Origin: Deltaproteobacteria bacterium HGW-Deltaproteobacteria-15
GTDB taxonomy: Bacteria; Desulfobacterota; DSM-4660; Desulfatiglandales; HGW-15
Assembly (NCBI GenBank): GCA_002840535.1
Contig: PHBH01000034.1
Span: 81,452 to 145,451 of the forward strand
DNA length: 64,000 nt
Reading direction: 5' to 3'
Made by a program: the position numbers and the translations under genes
Notes under the pieces: generated by a model
What the model saw: only the letters and a program-made list of their open reading frames with translations
What the model was told of the DNA's origin: nothing
The model's database searches: none
Shown: positions 17,709 through 26,135 of the stretch, piece after piece
How positions within the stretch are numbered: the first letter of the stretch is position 1
Layout: every line of letters starts with the position of its first letter

Positions 17709-19833
17709 CATCACCTCACAGCTTCTTACCTACCATCCTCAGGCGGATATCAGCCTGGTGGAGAAGGCCTATGTCTACTCGGCCAAGGTCCATCAGGGGC
17801 AGATCCGTCTTTCGGGCGAACCCTATCTCTCCCATCCCCTCGAAGTAGCCCATATCCTCGCGCGCATGAAAATGGACGTGGTCACGGTCGTGGCCGGTCT
17901 CCTTCACGACACGGTGGAAGACACGAACGCGAGTATGGATGAAATCGAGCGCCTCTTCGGTCGCGAAACCGGGAACATCGTGGACGGCGTAACCAAAATC
18001 AGCAAGATCCCGTTCAGCACCGTGGAGGAACGCCAGGCCGAGAACATGAGAAAGATGATCCTGGCCATGGCCACGGACATCCGGGTGATTCTCGTGAAGC
18101 TCGCCGACCGGCTGCACAACATGCAGACACTGGGCTATCAGCCTCCAAACAAACAAGAGGAGATCGCCCGTGAAACCCTTGATATCTATGCCCCTCTGGC
18201 GGGAAGGATGGGCATCTACTGGCTGAAATCCACACTGGAAGATCTGTGCCTCTACTATCTGGAGCCGGATATTTACGAAAAGATCAAGACTGAGCTCGCG
18301 GAGAGACGCGGGAGCATGGAAAAGTTCATCCGGGAGGTCATTGATCTTCTTGCAGCCAAGTTGAAAGAAGCCGGAATGAACGCTGAGATCAAGGGGAGGA
18401 ACAAGCATTATTTCAGCATCTATTCCAAGATGAAGGAACAGAACCTGACCGTCAATCAGGTCTATGATATCGTGGCCTTCAGAGTGATCGTGAATTCCCT
18501 GAAGGAGTGCTACGAGGTCCTCGGGCTTATCCACGCCATGTGGAAGCCGGTCTCCGGTCGGTTCAAGGATTACATTTCTCTCCCCAAAGCCAACATGTAC
18601 CAGTCCCTTCATACCAGTGTCATAGGTCCTTACGGGCAGCGCATGGAGATTCAGATTCGCACCTGGGAGATGGATCTTGTCGCCGAACAGGGCATTGCAG
18701 CGCACTGGAAGTACAAGGAAGGCACGAATGCGAGCCGGGAAGATCAGAAGCAATTTGCCTGGCTGAGGCAATTGCTTGAGTGGCAGCAGAATCTCCAGGA
18801 TCCAAAAGAATTCATGGAAACGGTACGGCTGGACCTCTTCCCCAACGAGGTCTATGTCTTCACGCCGAAAGGGGATGTGAAGCAACTCCCAAAGGGAGCC
18901 ACGCCTGTTGACTTTGCCTACAGCATCCACTCCGAGGTGGGCGACAAGTGCATCGGCGCAAAAGTGAACAGCAGGATGGTGCCCCTCAGGTACAAGCTTT
19001 CAAACGGGGATATCGTCGAAATACTGACATCGCCAAAGGCCCATCCCGGCAAGGACTGGCTCGAATACGTGACGACCTCCCATGCCAAGACCAAAATCAG
19101 ACAGTGGATCAGGAGACAGGAAAGGGATCAGTCCATTCTGCTGGGCAGGGAAATCCTCGAAAAGGGTCTTGAGCATGCGCGGCTGAATCTCCCGAACATC
19201 ATGAAGAACGAGCAGATCGCCGCGGCTGCCGAAGAGTTGTCTTTTCATACCATTCCGGATCTCCTCGCCAATGTGGGATACGGCAAGATCTCGGCCAATC
19301 AGGTCCTGGGCAGGCTCAAGCCCAAACTGGGCTACGTTGAACCCAAGGAGCCTGGTCTCGTCAGTAAGATGGTCTCCCGGCTCAGGGGAAAAAAGACGCC
19401 GGACGGCATCAAGGTGAAGGGGCTGGAGGGAATACTCGTCCGCTTTGCCGAGTGCTGTCATCCTCTTCCGGGAGAAAAGGTGACCGGGTTCATAACCCGG
19501 GGAAGAGGCGTGACCGTGCACAAGAACGAATGCCGGCACATCATGGAAGCCGATCCCGAGAGGGTGGTGGAGGTGTGGTGGGATTCGTCGGATCAGGATT
19601 TCTTTGTAACTACCTTGAGGATCATTTCCATAGACAAGAAAGGGGTCCTTGCGGACATCAGCTCAATCCTGTCCAAGAGAGATGCGAATGTCATCGAAGC
19701 GGACATCAAGACCACGATGGACAAGAAGGGAATTTTCCGCTTCACCATCGAGGTGCAGAATTATCAGCATCTGCATGATATCATGGGGGCGATCAAGAAG
19801 GTGGAGAATGTGCTGATTGTGGAAAGGTTATGA
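17692..19833 (+). CDS. Bifunctional (p)ppGpp synthetase/hydrolase, RelA/SpoT family
   Basis: This 713-residue cytoplasmic Rsh enzyme has an N-terminal HD hydrolase with SHPLEVA and GLLHDTVED (His72, Asp73) intact. The synthetase domain carries YQSLHTSVIGPYG and MEIQIRTWEMD, the TGS domain starts near residue 375 (NEVYVFTPKGDVKQLPKGATPVDFAY), and a C-terminal ACT domain (residues about 635-713) follows a zinc-finger-like CCHPLPGEKVTGF segment. Both catalytic sites look complete, so it should make and degrade the alarmone. It begins inside the last codons of proS, implying co-transcription. Confidence 0.93.
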   Translation: MVRLNDITSQLLTYHPQADISLVEKAYVYSAKVHQGQIRLSGEPYLSHPLEVAHILARMKMDVVTVVAGLLHDTVEDTNASMDEIERLFGRETGNIVDGVTKISKIPFSTVEERQAENMRKMILAMATDIRVILVKLADRLHNMQTLGYQPPNKQEEIARETLDIYAPLAGRMGIYWLKSTLEDLCLYYLEPDIYEKIKTELAERRGSMEKFIREVIDLLAAKLKEAGMNAEIKGRNKHYFSIYSKMKEQNLTVNQVYDIVAFRVIVNSLKECYEVLGLIHAMWKPVSGRFKDYISLPKANMYQSLHTSVIGPYGQRMEIQIRTWEMDLVAEQGIAAHWKYKEGTNASREDQKQFAWLRQLLEWQQNLQDPKEFMETVRLDLFPNEVYVFTPKGDVKQLPKGATPVDFAYSIHSEVGDKCIGAKVNSRMVPLRYKLSNGDIVEILTSPKAHPGKDWLEYVTTSHAKTKIRQWIRRQERDQSILLGREILEKGLEHARLNLPNIMKNEQIAAAAEELSFHTIPDLLANVGYGKISANQVLGRLKPKLGYVEPKEPGLVSKMVSRLRGKKTPDGIKVKGLEGILVRFAECCHPLPGEKVTGFITRGRGVTVHKNECRHIMEADPERVVEVWWDSSDQDFFVTTLRIISIDKKGVLADISSILSKRDANVIEADIKTTMDKKGIFRFTIEVQNYQHLHDIMGAIKKVENVLIVERL

Positions 19834-20022
19834 TGCCACTTTCACCACATATCCGGATTTGATACAACTGGTGCAAACCCTGATTCTCATCGGCCGACCT
19901 TCTCGAACCGTTCTTACCTTCTTGAGGTTGGGGTACCAGCGGCGTCTCGTCTTGTTATTGGCGTGACTCACGGTGTGCCCTTTTTGAGGTCTCTTGCCGC
20001 ATATTTCGCAAACCTTAGCCAT
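19828..20022 (-). CDS. rpmB: 50S ribosomal protein L28
   Basis: This 64-residue ribosomal protein starts MAKVCEICGKRPQKGHTVSHANNK and keeps the two zinc-ribbon cysteine pairs (CEIC and CTSC), so it is the C+ form. The ATG at 20022 has AAAGGAG upstream; the longer open frame to 20169 is not used. It overlaps the 3' end of relA/spoT by 6 bases in convergent orientation and is divergent from mpl. Confidence 0.95.
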   Translation of the reverse strand: MAKVCEICGKRPQKGHTVSHANNKTRRRWYPNLKKVRTVREGRPMRIRVCTSCIKSGYVVKVAS

Positions 20023-20098
20023 GACCGGGTTCTCCTTTAAGTGAGGCTGAATCAGAATATTTAACATTCTTGCAGAAAGTTGACAACTCTTTTCTGAA

Positions 20099-21565
20099 AT
20101 GAAATCCGCAGATACGCATATTACGTCTTTTGCAGAGCTCCTGCCGGCCCTCAACCAAGCCCCAGCCAACCCTACGCATATTCATCTCATGGGAATATGC
20201 GGAACAGGCATGGCCTCCCTCGCCGGCATGCTCAAGAGCCAGGGATACAGGGTGACCGGTTCAGATCAGAACGTCTATCCTCCCATGAGCGACTTCCTCA
20301 GGGGGTTGGATATACCCGTCATGGAAGGATACAGACCGGAGAATCTCCAGCCCTCTCCGGACCTGGTGATTGTGGGGAATGTCATCACGAGATTGAACCC
20401 GGAAGCGATCGAGCTGTCCCGCCGAAAAATTGCCTACCTCTCCATGCCCCAGGCCCTTCGGGTGTTCGCTATGGAGGGTAAGCGAAATGTGGTGGTTTGC
20501 GGCACCCACGGCAAGACGACCACGACTTCCATCATCGCCTGGATTCTCGATAACGGCCGACAGGATCCGGGCTACATGATAGGCGGAATACCCGTCAATT
20601 TCGGTCTGAACTTCAGGGTGGGGAAGGGGCCCTATTTTGTGATCGAAGGGGATGAATACGACACGGCATTCTTCGACAAGGGGCCAAAATTTCTCCACTA
20701 TTCCCCTTTTTATGCCGTCATCACATCCATAGAATTCGATCACGCGGACATCTACCGGGACCTTGATCACGTGGTGGAGAGCTTCCGGAAGTTCATCATG
20801 CTGATGCCGTCAGAGGGAGTCCTCATCGCCAACGGGGATGATCCTGTTGTCATGGCCGAAGCCCGGAATGCGGCCTGTCCGGTGATTACTTACGGATTCG
20901 GGCAGGATTGCGCGTGGAGGGCCGGCGTGATCGGTTATGAGGAGAGGTTGACCCGTCTGGAAGTGCTGCGGGACGGCAAAGAAGCAATGACCGTAGAGAC
21001 TCCTCTTTATGGGAGGCACAATCTGTCCAACCTTCTTTCGGCCGTTGTCCTGTCCGAATCCCTCCGGATAGAAAGGGGTGATCTGCTTCAGGCCCTCCGT
21101 ACCTTCCGGGGCGTCAAGAGGAGGCAGGAGGTAAAAGGAGAGCGCAATGGGGTTCTTGTGTTGGATGATTTCGCCCATCATCCCACAGCGGTTCGGGAGA
21201 CGATTCAAGCCGTCAGAGAAAGATTCAAAGAGAGGCGAATTGTGGCAGTTTTCGAGCCCAGGTCGAACTCCAGCCGAAGAAAGGTGTTCCAGGATGCTTA
21301 CGCCGGCGCGTTCGATCAGGCTGACCTGATCTTTGTGCCGGACCCTCCTATGCCGGAGAAGACGCCTCAGGAAGAGAGGTTCTCTTCAGGCGAACTCGTG
21401 GAATCTCTCCATCGGAGAGGGCTCAATGCCGTATACAGTCCGGACACCACCATTTTGCTGGAGGAGATACTGGGCCGGTGCCGGCCCGGTGACGTGCTCC
21501 TGTTCATGTCAAACGGCTCCTTTGACAATCTCCCCGCAAAGTTGCTTGGAAGACTGCGAGGATAA
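20099..21565 (+). CDS. mpl: UDP-N-acetylmuramate:L-Ala-gamma-D-Glu-meso-DAP ligase Mpl
   Basis: This 488-residue Mur-ligase family enzyme recycles peptidoglycan by attaching the liberated tripeptide to UDP-MurNAc. Seen are the N-terminal Rossmann motif HLMGICGTGMASLAG, the ATP P-loop VVVCGTHGKTTTTS, the central EGDEYDTAFFDKGPKFLHY signature specific to Mpl, and the C-terminal VLDDFAHHPTAVRETI. The Mpl-type EGDEYDTAF distinguishes it from MurC. About 25 extra residues precede the usual start, and no strong Shine-Dalgarno is visible, so the start is uncertain. It is followed by a response regulator gene. Confidence 0.9.
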   Translation: MKSADTHITSFAELLPALNQAPANPTHIHLMGICGTGMASLAGMLKSQGYRVTGSDQNVYPPMSDFLRGLDIPVMEGYRPENLQPSPDLVIVGNVITRLNPEAIELSRRKIAYLSMPQALRVFAMEGKRNVVVCGTHGKTTTTSIIAWILDNGRQDPGYMIGGIPVNFGLNFRVGKGPYFVIEGDEYDTAFFDKGPKFLHYSPFYAVITSIEFDHADIYRDLDHVVESFRKFIMLMPSEGVLIANGDDPVVMAEARNAACPVITYGFGQDCAWRAGVIGYEERLTRLEVLRDGKEAMTVETPLYGRHNLSNLLSAVVLSESLRIERGDLLQALRTFRGVKRRQEVKGERNGVLVLDDFAHHPTAVRETIQAVRERFKERRIVAVFEPRSNSSRRKVFQDAYAGAFDQADLIFVPDPPMPEKTPQEERFSSGELVESLHRRGLNAVYSPDTTILLEEILGRCRPGDVLLFMSNGSFDNLPAKLLGRLRG

Positions 21566-21674
21566 TTCAAAAAACAGTATTGCCGATTTAATACTTTGAC
21601 TGTGGTGAGGTTCTTTGTTATGGAATAATTGTTCTCATTGCTCCAAATGCGGTTGGAAAGGAGAATAGCAGCCG

Positions 21675-22190
21675 ATGGCACAGGAATCTCCCTTGAAAGG
21701 AAAGACCGTTCTGGTGGTGGATGATGAACCCGATGTTCTGGACACGGTAGCAGAAGAACTCGAGATGTGCCTGGTGGACAAGGCGCGTGATTATGACACG
21801 GCGCTCCAGTATCTGGCCAGCTACACCTATGATGTTGTTATCCTCGACATCATGGGAGTGAATGGATTCGAGCTTCTGGAGAACTCCGTGGACAGAGGAT
21901 TTCCCACGGTAATGCTGACTGCGCACGCCCTGACCCCCGAGGCCCTGAAGAAGTCCATCAAGCTGGGTGCCGTCTCTTTCCTGCCCAAAGACAAAATGAC
22001 GGAGCTCAGGTCCTTTCTGGAGGATGTTGTGCTCGGAGAGGGAAAACCGGTCTGGCAGAAATTCTTTGAGAGACTGGGAGGCTATTTCAACAAACATTTC
22101 GGACCGGATTGGGTGGAAAAGGACAAGTTCTTCAAAGACTTCAAGCACGAGGTATTGAAGAGCTCCGCATCCCGGACTCAGCCCCGCTGA
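21675..22190 (+). CDS. Response regulator receiver protein with FGPDW tail
   Basis: This 171-residue protein is a receiver domain (residues about 10-125) with the acidic pair DDEPD, phospho-acceptor Asp in VILDIMGVNG, Thr in MLTAHAL and Lys in FLPKDK. It has no DNA-binding output; a tail of about 45 residues ends FFERLGGYFNKHFGPDW then KDKFFKDFK. A paralogue with the same tail pattern is encoded convergently at 22291-22779. It likely acts in a phosphorelay or by protein contact. The AAGGAG site precedes the ATG, and a TTGACT / TATGGA pair about 75 bases upstream is a weak promoter candidate. A strong terminator follows. Confidence 0.85.
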   Translation: MAQESPLKGKTVLVVDDEPDVLDTVAEELEMCLVDKARDYDTALQYLASYTYDVVILDIMGVNGFELLENSVDRGFPTVMLTAHALTPEALKKSIKLGAVSFLPKDKMTELRSFLEDVVLGEGKPVWQKFFERLGGYFNKHFGPDWVEKDKFFKDFKHEVLKSSASRTQPR

Positions 22191-22228
22191 CGAATAGAAG
22201 TAAGCCGGATCTTTGCAGAAAAATGAAT

Positions 22229-22256
22229 AGAGGCCGGGTCTCCCCGGCCTCTTTGT
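22229..22256 (+). terminator. Rho-independent terminator after the response regulator
   Basis: AGAGGCCGGG-TCTC-CCCGGCCTCT forms a perfect 10-bp GC-rich stem (22229-22238 with 22243-22252) followed by TTGTT. It lies between two convergent response regulator genes and could serve both, although the leftward side lacks a T run. Confidence 0.8.
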
Positions 22257-22290
22257 TATCCCCGCCCCAAGAACAGCACCGAGGACGCAT

Positions 22291-22779
22291 TCACATCCAG
22301 ATCTTGAACTTCTCCCAGAACTCCTTATCCTCGTTTTGCCATTCCGGGCCGAATTTCTCATCGTAGAAAGATCCCCATCTGTCCAGCCATCGAGACCAGA
22401 AATGTCGCCCTTTGGCCCTGTCTTCAAGAACTTCTCTCAGAAAAGTGGGAAGATCGATCAGTTTTTCTTTTGGAAGGTAGGAAGCGGCGCCACCCTGGAA
22501 AGATTTCACGATGTTGCCCGGGCTCAGGGCATGGGCCGTCAACATGACAGCGGTCACGCCCCGCTGATTTGCAAGTTCCAGCAAGACATATCCGTCCACT
22601 CCCATGATATCCAATACGGCGAGGTCGAAACTTTCCTGCTCCAGAAGCATCCTGGCATCGGCAAAACTGGTGGCCCCTCGGACTTCACACATGGAAAGCA
22701 ACGCCTTCGCCGTGTCCACCACATCCGGCTCATCATCCACCACAAGGACTTTTTTCCCTGCAAGAATATCTTTTTCCAT
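22291..22779 (-). CDS. Response regulator receiver protein, paralogue of the 21675 gene
   Basis: This 162-residue receiver domain (DDEPDVVDTAKALL, phospho-acceptor in AVLDIMGVDG, MLTAHAL, YLPKEK) is followed by a tail with FYDEKFGPEW then EDKEFWEKFK. That matches the FGP(D/E)W...DK.F...FK pattern of its convergent neighbour, so the two arose by duplication and inversion. There is no output domain of known type. It is 15 bases downstream of the acyl-CoA ligase gene and probably belongs to the end of that leftward operon. Confidence 0.85.
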   Translation of the reverse strand: MEKDILAGKKVLVVDDEPDVVDTAKALLSMCEVRGATSFADARMLLEQESFDLAVLDIMGVDGYVLLELANQRGVTAVMLTAHALSPGNIVKSFQGGAASYLPKEKLIDLPTFLREVLEDRAKGRHFWSRWLDRWGSFYDEKFGPEWQNEDKEFWEKFKIWM

Positions 22780-22794
22780 TAATGCACCTCAGAG

Positions 22795-24354
22795 TTACAC
22801 TCGTCGATCCCGCCCTTTCCAGTACTCATCCCGGATGACTCTCTTCAGAATCTTGCCGGTCGGGCTCTTGGGAAGTTCTTTTCTGAATTCCACATAACGG
22901 GGCTTCTTGTAGCTGGCGAGGTTTTCCCTGCAATAGGCGATCATTTCCTGCTCGGTCGCCTCCATCCCCTCTCTCAGAACAACGAGAGCCTTTACAGATT
23001 CACCCCAGTGTTCATCCGGCACTCCGATGACCGTGGTCTCAAGCACTGCAGGATGGCGGTAGAGGACCTCTTCGATCTCGCGGGGGTAGATGTTCTTGGC
23101 CCCGCTGATGATCATGTCGTTTTTGCGATCCACGATATAGACAAATCCCTCTTCATCCAATCGGCCGTAGTCTCCGGTGTACAGCCAGCCACCGCGAATG
23201 GTTTTTGCCGTCTCCTTGGGGAGATTCCAGTAGCCTACTGTCATGCACTCACTGCGCACCGCGATCTCTCCCACATCACCTGTGGGCAGATCCTTCCCTT
23301 CTTTGTCCACGATTCTGATCTCATAGCTCAGCACCGGCCGCCCGGCAGATGCCAGCCTGGCGACCTGCTCCGGGGACCCTTCCAAAACATGGTCCTCGGG
23401 CTTCAGCAGAGTGGTGAGCGGGCCGGTCTCTGTCTGGCCGTAGAGCTGCATGAACTGACACTGAAACCTTTTCAGGGCCTTCTTCAGGAGCTCAACAGGC
23501 ATGGGGGATGCGGCATAGACGATGAGACGAAGTTTCGAAAGATCGAAGGACTCGGAATTTTCCAGCTGAAGTAGCGAACTGATCATGGTGGGAACGAGCT
23601 GGCAGATCGTAATCCCCTCCCTCGAAATGGTCCCCAGCACCTCGGCGGCGTCAAAACTCCCCTCCTTCCTGATAAGAACGGTATTGGCCATCAGGATGTG
23701 GCGAAGGTTGTCCTCCCAGGTGACATGATAAAATGGGAAGACCAGAAGGGTGCGATCCGATGCCCTGAGACCCACCTCTGCAGCCCCGGTCAGTCCATTG
23801 ACATAGATGTGCCGGTGGCTCCTCATGGCCCCTTTAGGAAGACCTGTCGTGCCTGATGTGAGAACGATGCTCATGATATCATCATCCGCGATGGCGACCC
23901 CCGGTTCCTCACCGTTGCCCTCTTTCACCAGACGATCGTAAGAGAGGATCGGCGCCGAGACTCCTTCTTTCAGACACACCCATGTCTCCACGCTCTTGAG
24001 TTCACCCCTTATCGACCCGAGAACTTCCTCAAACTCCGGGCCGAAAACGATGTATCGGGGCCCTATGTAATTAAGAATCTGGAGCAGTTCGGCTCTTCTC
24101 AGGAGATTGTTGATTGGGACGAAGATGCCTCCGCTCTTTGCACAGGCGAAATAGACTTCAAAATAGACAGGGCCGTTATGGGCGAGTAGAGCCACCCGGT
24201 CGCCCTTCTTGAGACCAAGCTGCAGAAACGAGTTGGCAAGACCGTTGACCCTCCTGTTTAACTCCTTATAGGTCCAACTTGTCTCACCGAAAACCAGAGC
24301 CGTCTTGTTCGGGAATCGGTGCGCACTTCTTCGAATCACATCTCCCATAGGCAT
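22795..24354 (-). CDS. Acyl-CoA ligase (AMP-forming), cluster copy 2
   Basis: This 519-residue member of the acyl-adenylate superfamily has TSGTTGLPKGAM (phosphate loop), YGQTETGPLT, YTGDYGRLDEEGFVYIVDRKNDMI (hinge region) and the C-terminal catalytic lysine in KSPTGKILKR. It should activate a carboxylic acid to its CoA ester using ATP. The ATG at 24354 (MPMGDVIRRSAHRFPNKTAL) follows GAGGAG; the longer frame reads into a repeat. It is separated from the acyl-CoA dehydrogenase gene by that repeat. The acid substrate is unknown; the TRAP transporter and molybdenum hydroxylase upstream suggest an aromatic, alicyclic or branched acid. Confidence 0.87.
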   Translation of the reverse strand: MPMGDVIRRSAHRFPNKTALVFGETSWTYKELNRRVNGLANSFLQLGLKKGDRVALLAHNGPVYFEVYFACAKSGGIFVPINNLLRRAELLQILNYIGPRYIVFGPEFEEVLGSIRGELKSVETWVCLKEGVSAPILSYDRLVKEGNGEEPGVAIADDDIMSIVLTSGTTGLPKGAMRSHRHIYVNGLTGAAEVGLRASDRTLLVFPFYHVTWEDNLRHILMANTVLIRKEGSFDAAEVLGTISREGITICQLVPTMISSLLQLENSESFDLSKLRLIVYAASPMPVELLKKALKRFQCQFMQLYGQTETGPLTTLLKPEDHVLEGSPEQVARLASAGRPVLSYEIRIVDKEGKDLPTGDVGEIAVRSECMTVGYWNLPKETAKTIRGGWLYTGDYGRLDEEGFVYIVDRKNDMIISGAKNIYPREIEEVLYRHPAVLETTVIGVPDEHWGESVKALVVLREGMEATEQEMIAYCRENLASYKKPRYVEFRKELPKSPTGKILKRVIRDEYWKGRDRRV

Positions 24355-24368
24355 GGCGATTTCTCCTC

Positions 24369-24602
24369 TAGCAGGTTGCTGAAAAACGCCCATCTGCGTC
24401 GTTGCCCTCATCCTTCGTCGCTGCGACGTACTTGTATGTACGTCTCACTCCTAAGGATTTTTCTTCGCTTCGCTCGAACAGCCCACCCTTCGGGCGGGAC
24501 CCATAGTCGGGCGCTCCCGCGAATAGCGGGATTGAGAAAGCGCAACTTGCACCTGGGCATTTTTGAGCAACCTGCAAGCAGAGGCTTTTCGGCACCCTGC
24601 TA
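24369..24602. repeat. TAGCAGGTTGCTGAAAAA inverted-repeat element, long copy
   Basis: The termini GCAGGTTGCTGAAAAACGCCC (from 24371) and its near complement ending 24574 differ at only two positions. The interior (24451-24535) holds a hairpin-rich module CTTCGCTCGAACAGCCCACC found also at 52420-52460. Beyond 24574 an extra half-copy (leftward TAGCAGGGTGCCGAAAAG) ends exactly on the TAG stop of the acyl-CoA dehydrogenase gene. Related copies are at 36969-37098 and 39410-39423. Confidence 0.85.
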
Positions 24603-26120
24603 AAAGATATTTTCCTCCTGAACCCAGGAGGGGAACCATTTGTAGTGCTCCTTGGGAAAGGCGCGGTTCAGCCCGTCATAGGTGGCCTTGGCCAGGGCAA
24701 TGCCTCTCTTGTCCCGAAGCAGTTTGACCAGTCCTTTGCGCTCGAGGCCGACCAGCACTTCATCCAGCTTTCCGTCCTCCACATCAAAGAAGGTCTTCAA
24801 GTCTTCCCGGCTCATGTGAAGTCCCGGGTTCACGCGGTAGTCCTCTGCCAGGACCTTCAGCATTTGTTCCTCATCCACACTCTTCTCTTTCCTTGGCAGA
24901 TCCGCTGCAGGGACGGGGACTCCCAGCTTCTCATGAATGACTCGCCTGGGCATTTTTAAATCATCGGCAAATTGCCTCATTCCCGTCCTGTGAATCACGA
25001 GCCTGCACGCCTCCATGGTGCCTCCGGCAATGTTCTCCACCTTGGCCACCTTCATGATGGCTGCAAGAGGGTAGAAGGGCGTCAACCCGTCTCCTCCCAT
25101 CACCTGGATCCCGTCCAGACTCGAAGCCAGGACGCCTTCACAATTATACACCTTGGCCATGTTGGATTCCAGCGTGATGTCCCAGCCCAGGTCCCAGAGA
25201 TGTGCAGTGTGGTAGGTGAGGAGCCGCGCGATCTTCCATCTCATCATCATGTCGGCGATCTTGAACTGGTTGTTGGTAAAGCTGATGGTAGGCTTGCCGA
25301 ACTGCACCCTTCTCTCCGCATAGGGCACCACGTTCCTGAGCAGCTCCCCCATCCAACCCACGGTCTGGGCGCAGATCAGGGTCCTCTCAAAGTTGAGCCC
25401 CGCGGTCATCACCCGCCATCCGTCCCCTTCTTCCCCAATCCTGTTCTCCAGCGGCACGGGAACATCCTGGAAGTCGAGCACCCCGTTCTGGATGTTTTCG
25501 AACCCGATGACCTCGTTGATTTTTTCAACGGAGAAACCCGGGAAGCCCTTTTCCACGACAAACGCGGTGAGATGCTTGTATCGCTTGCGGTCCTCAGGGT
25601 CCTGGCTGGTTCGGGCATACACCATGTATCTCTGTGCCGTCCCGGCCGCGACGATGTACCGCTTCTTTCCGTTCAGGAGGTAGCTGCCCCCCTCGCGCCT
25701 GGCTCCCATCTCCTGGGCGGCCGCATCCGTGCCCGCAAAGGGCTCCGTAATCACGATAGCCCCAAGCTCTCCCTTGGCGATTCTTGGCAGAAAACGGGAC
25801 TTCTGCTCCTCTGTGCCGAACTCGATGATCTGACGAAGCCCTCCGAGCATGTTGCCCACAAAGGTGCGCCCAGAGCCGGGCATCCGGTTCATGGCTTCGG
25901 CTGCGATGCAGGCTCCTGTCGCCCCAAGGCCCAACCCCCCATACTCCTTGGGGACGCCCGCCCCCCCGTATCCCTTTCTGCTGATGCGATCGAAGATCTC
26001 CCGGGGGAATTCCCTCTTCCATCTCGTCTCCACATCGAGCGGCATCACCTCATCGGCAAAAGCCCGCATTTCCTTATCGAATGCTTTATGTTCCTCTGTC
26101 CACCAGGGATACGTATCCAT
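24600..26120 (-). CDS. Acyl-CoA dehydrogenase with extra C-terminal winged-helix-like domain
   Basis: This protein has 506 residues, about 120 more than ordinary acyl-CoA dehydrogenases. Residues 1-395 form the FAD enzyme (TEPFAGTDA at 125-133, FGKPTISFTNNQFKIADM, GIQVMGGDGL, AGGTMEACRLVIHR). The usual catalytic Glu of the YEGT motif is Gly here (AGGT), while Glu245 in LNFERTL occupies the helix-G position used by isovaleryl- and long-chain acyl-CoA dehydrogenases, so activity is expected with that geometry. Residues about 420-485 (MSREDLKTFF, LVGLERKGLVKLL) look like a winged helix with unknown role. It lies 15 bases after the acyl-CoA ligase at 26136. Its TAG stop is part of a repeat. Confidence 0.87.
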   Translation of the reverse strand: MDTYPWWTEEHKAFDKEMRAFADEVMPLDVETRWKREFPREIFDRISRKGYGGAGVPKEYGGLGLGATGACIAAEAMNRMPGSGRTFVGNMLGGLRQIIEFGTEEQKSRFLPRIAKGELGAIVITEPFAGTDAAAQEMGARREGGSYLLNGKKRYIVAAGTAQRYMVYARTSQDPEDRKRYKHLTAFVVEKGFPGFSVEKINEVIGFENIQNGVLDFQDVPVPLENRIGEEGDGWRVMTAGLNFERTLICAQTVGWMGELLRNVVPYAERRVQFGKPTISFTNNQFKIADMMMRWKIARLLTYHTAHLWDLGWDITLESNMAKVYNCEGVLASSLDGIQVMGGDGLTPFYPLAAIMKVAKVENIAGGTMEACRLVIHRTGMRQFADDLKMPRRVIHEKLGVPVPAADLPRKEKSVDEEQMLKVLAEDYRVNPGLHMSREDLKTFFDVEDGKLDEVLVGLERKGLVKLLRDKRGIALAKATYDGLNRAFPKEHYKWFPSWVQEENIF

Positions 26121-26135
26121 GCTAATCCTCCTTCT

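Noticed and set aside
16164..17714. 516-codon ORF antisense to proS
   Set aside because: It spans the frame break of proS without interruption, but its sequence has no family features while both sense parts do.
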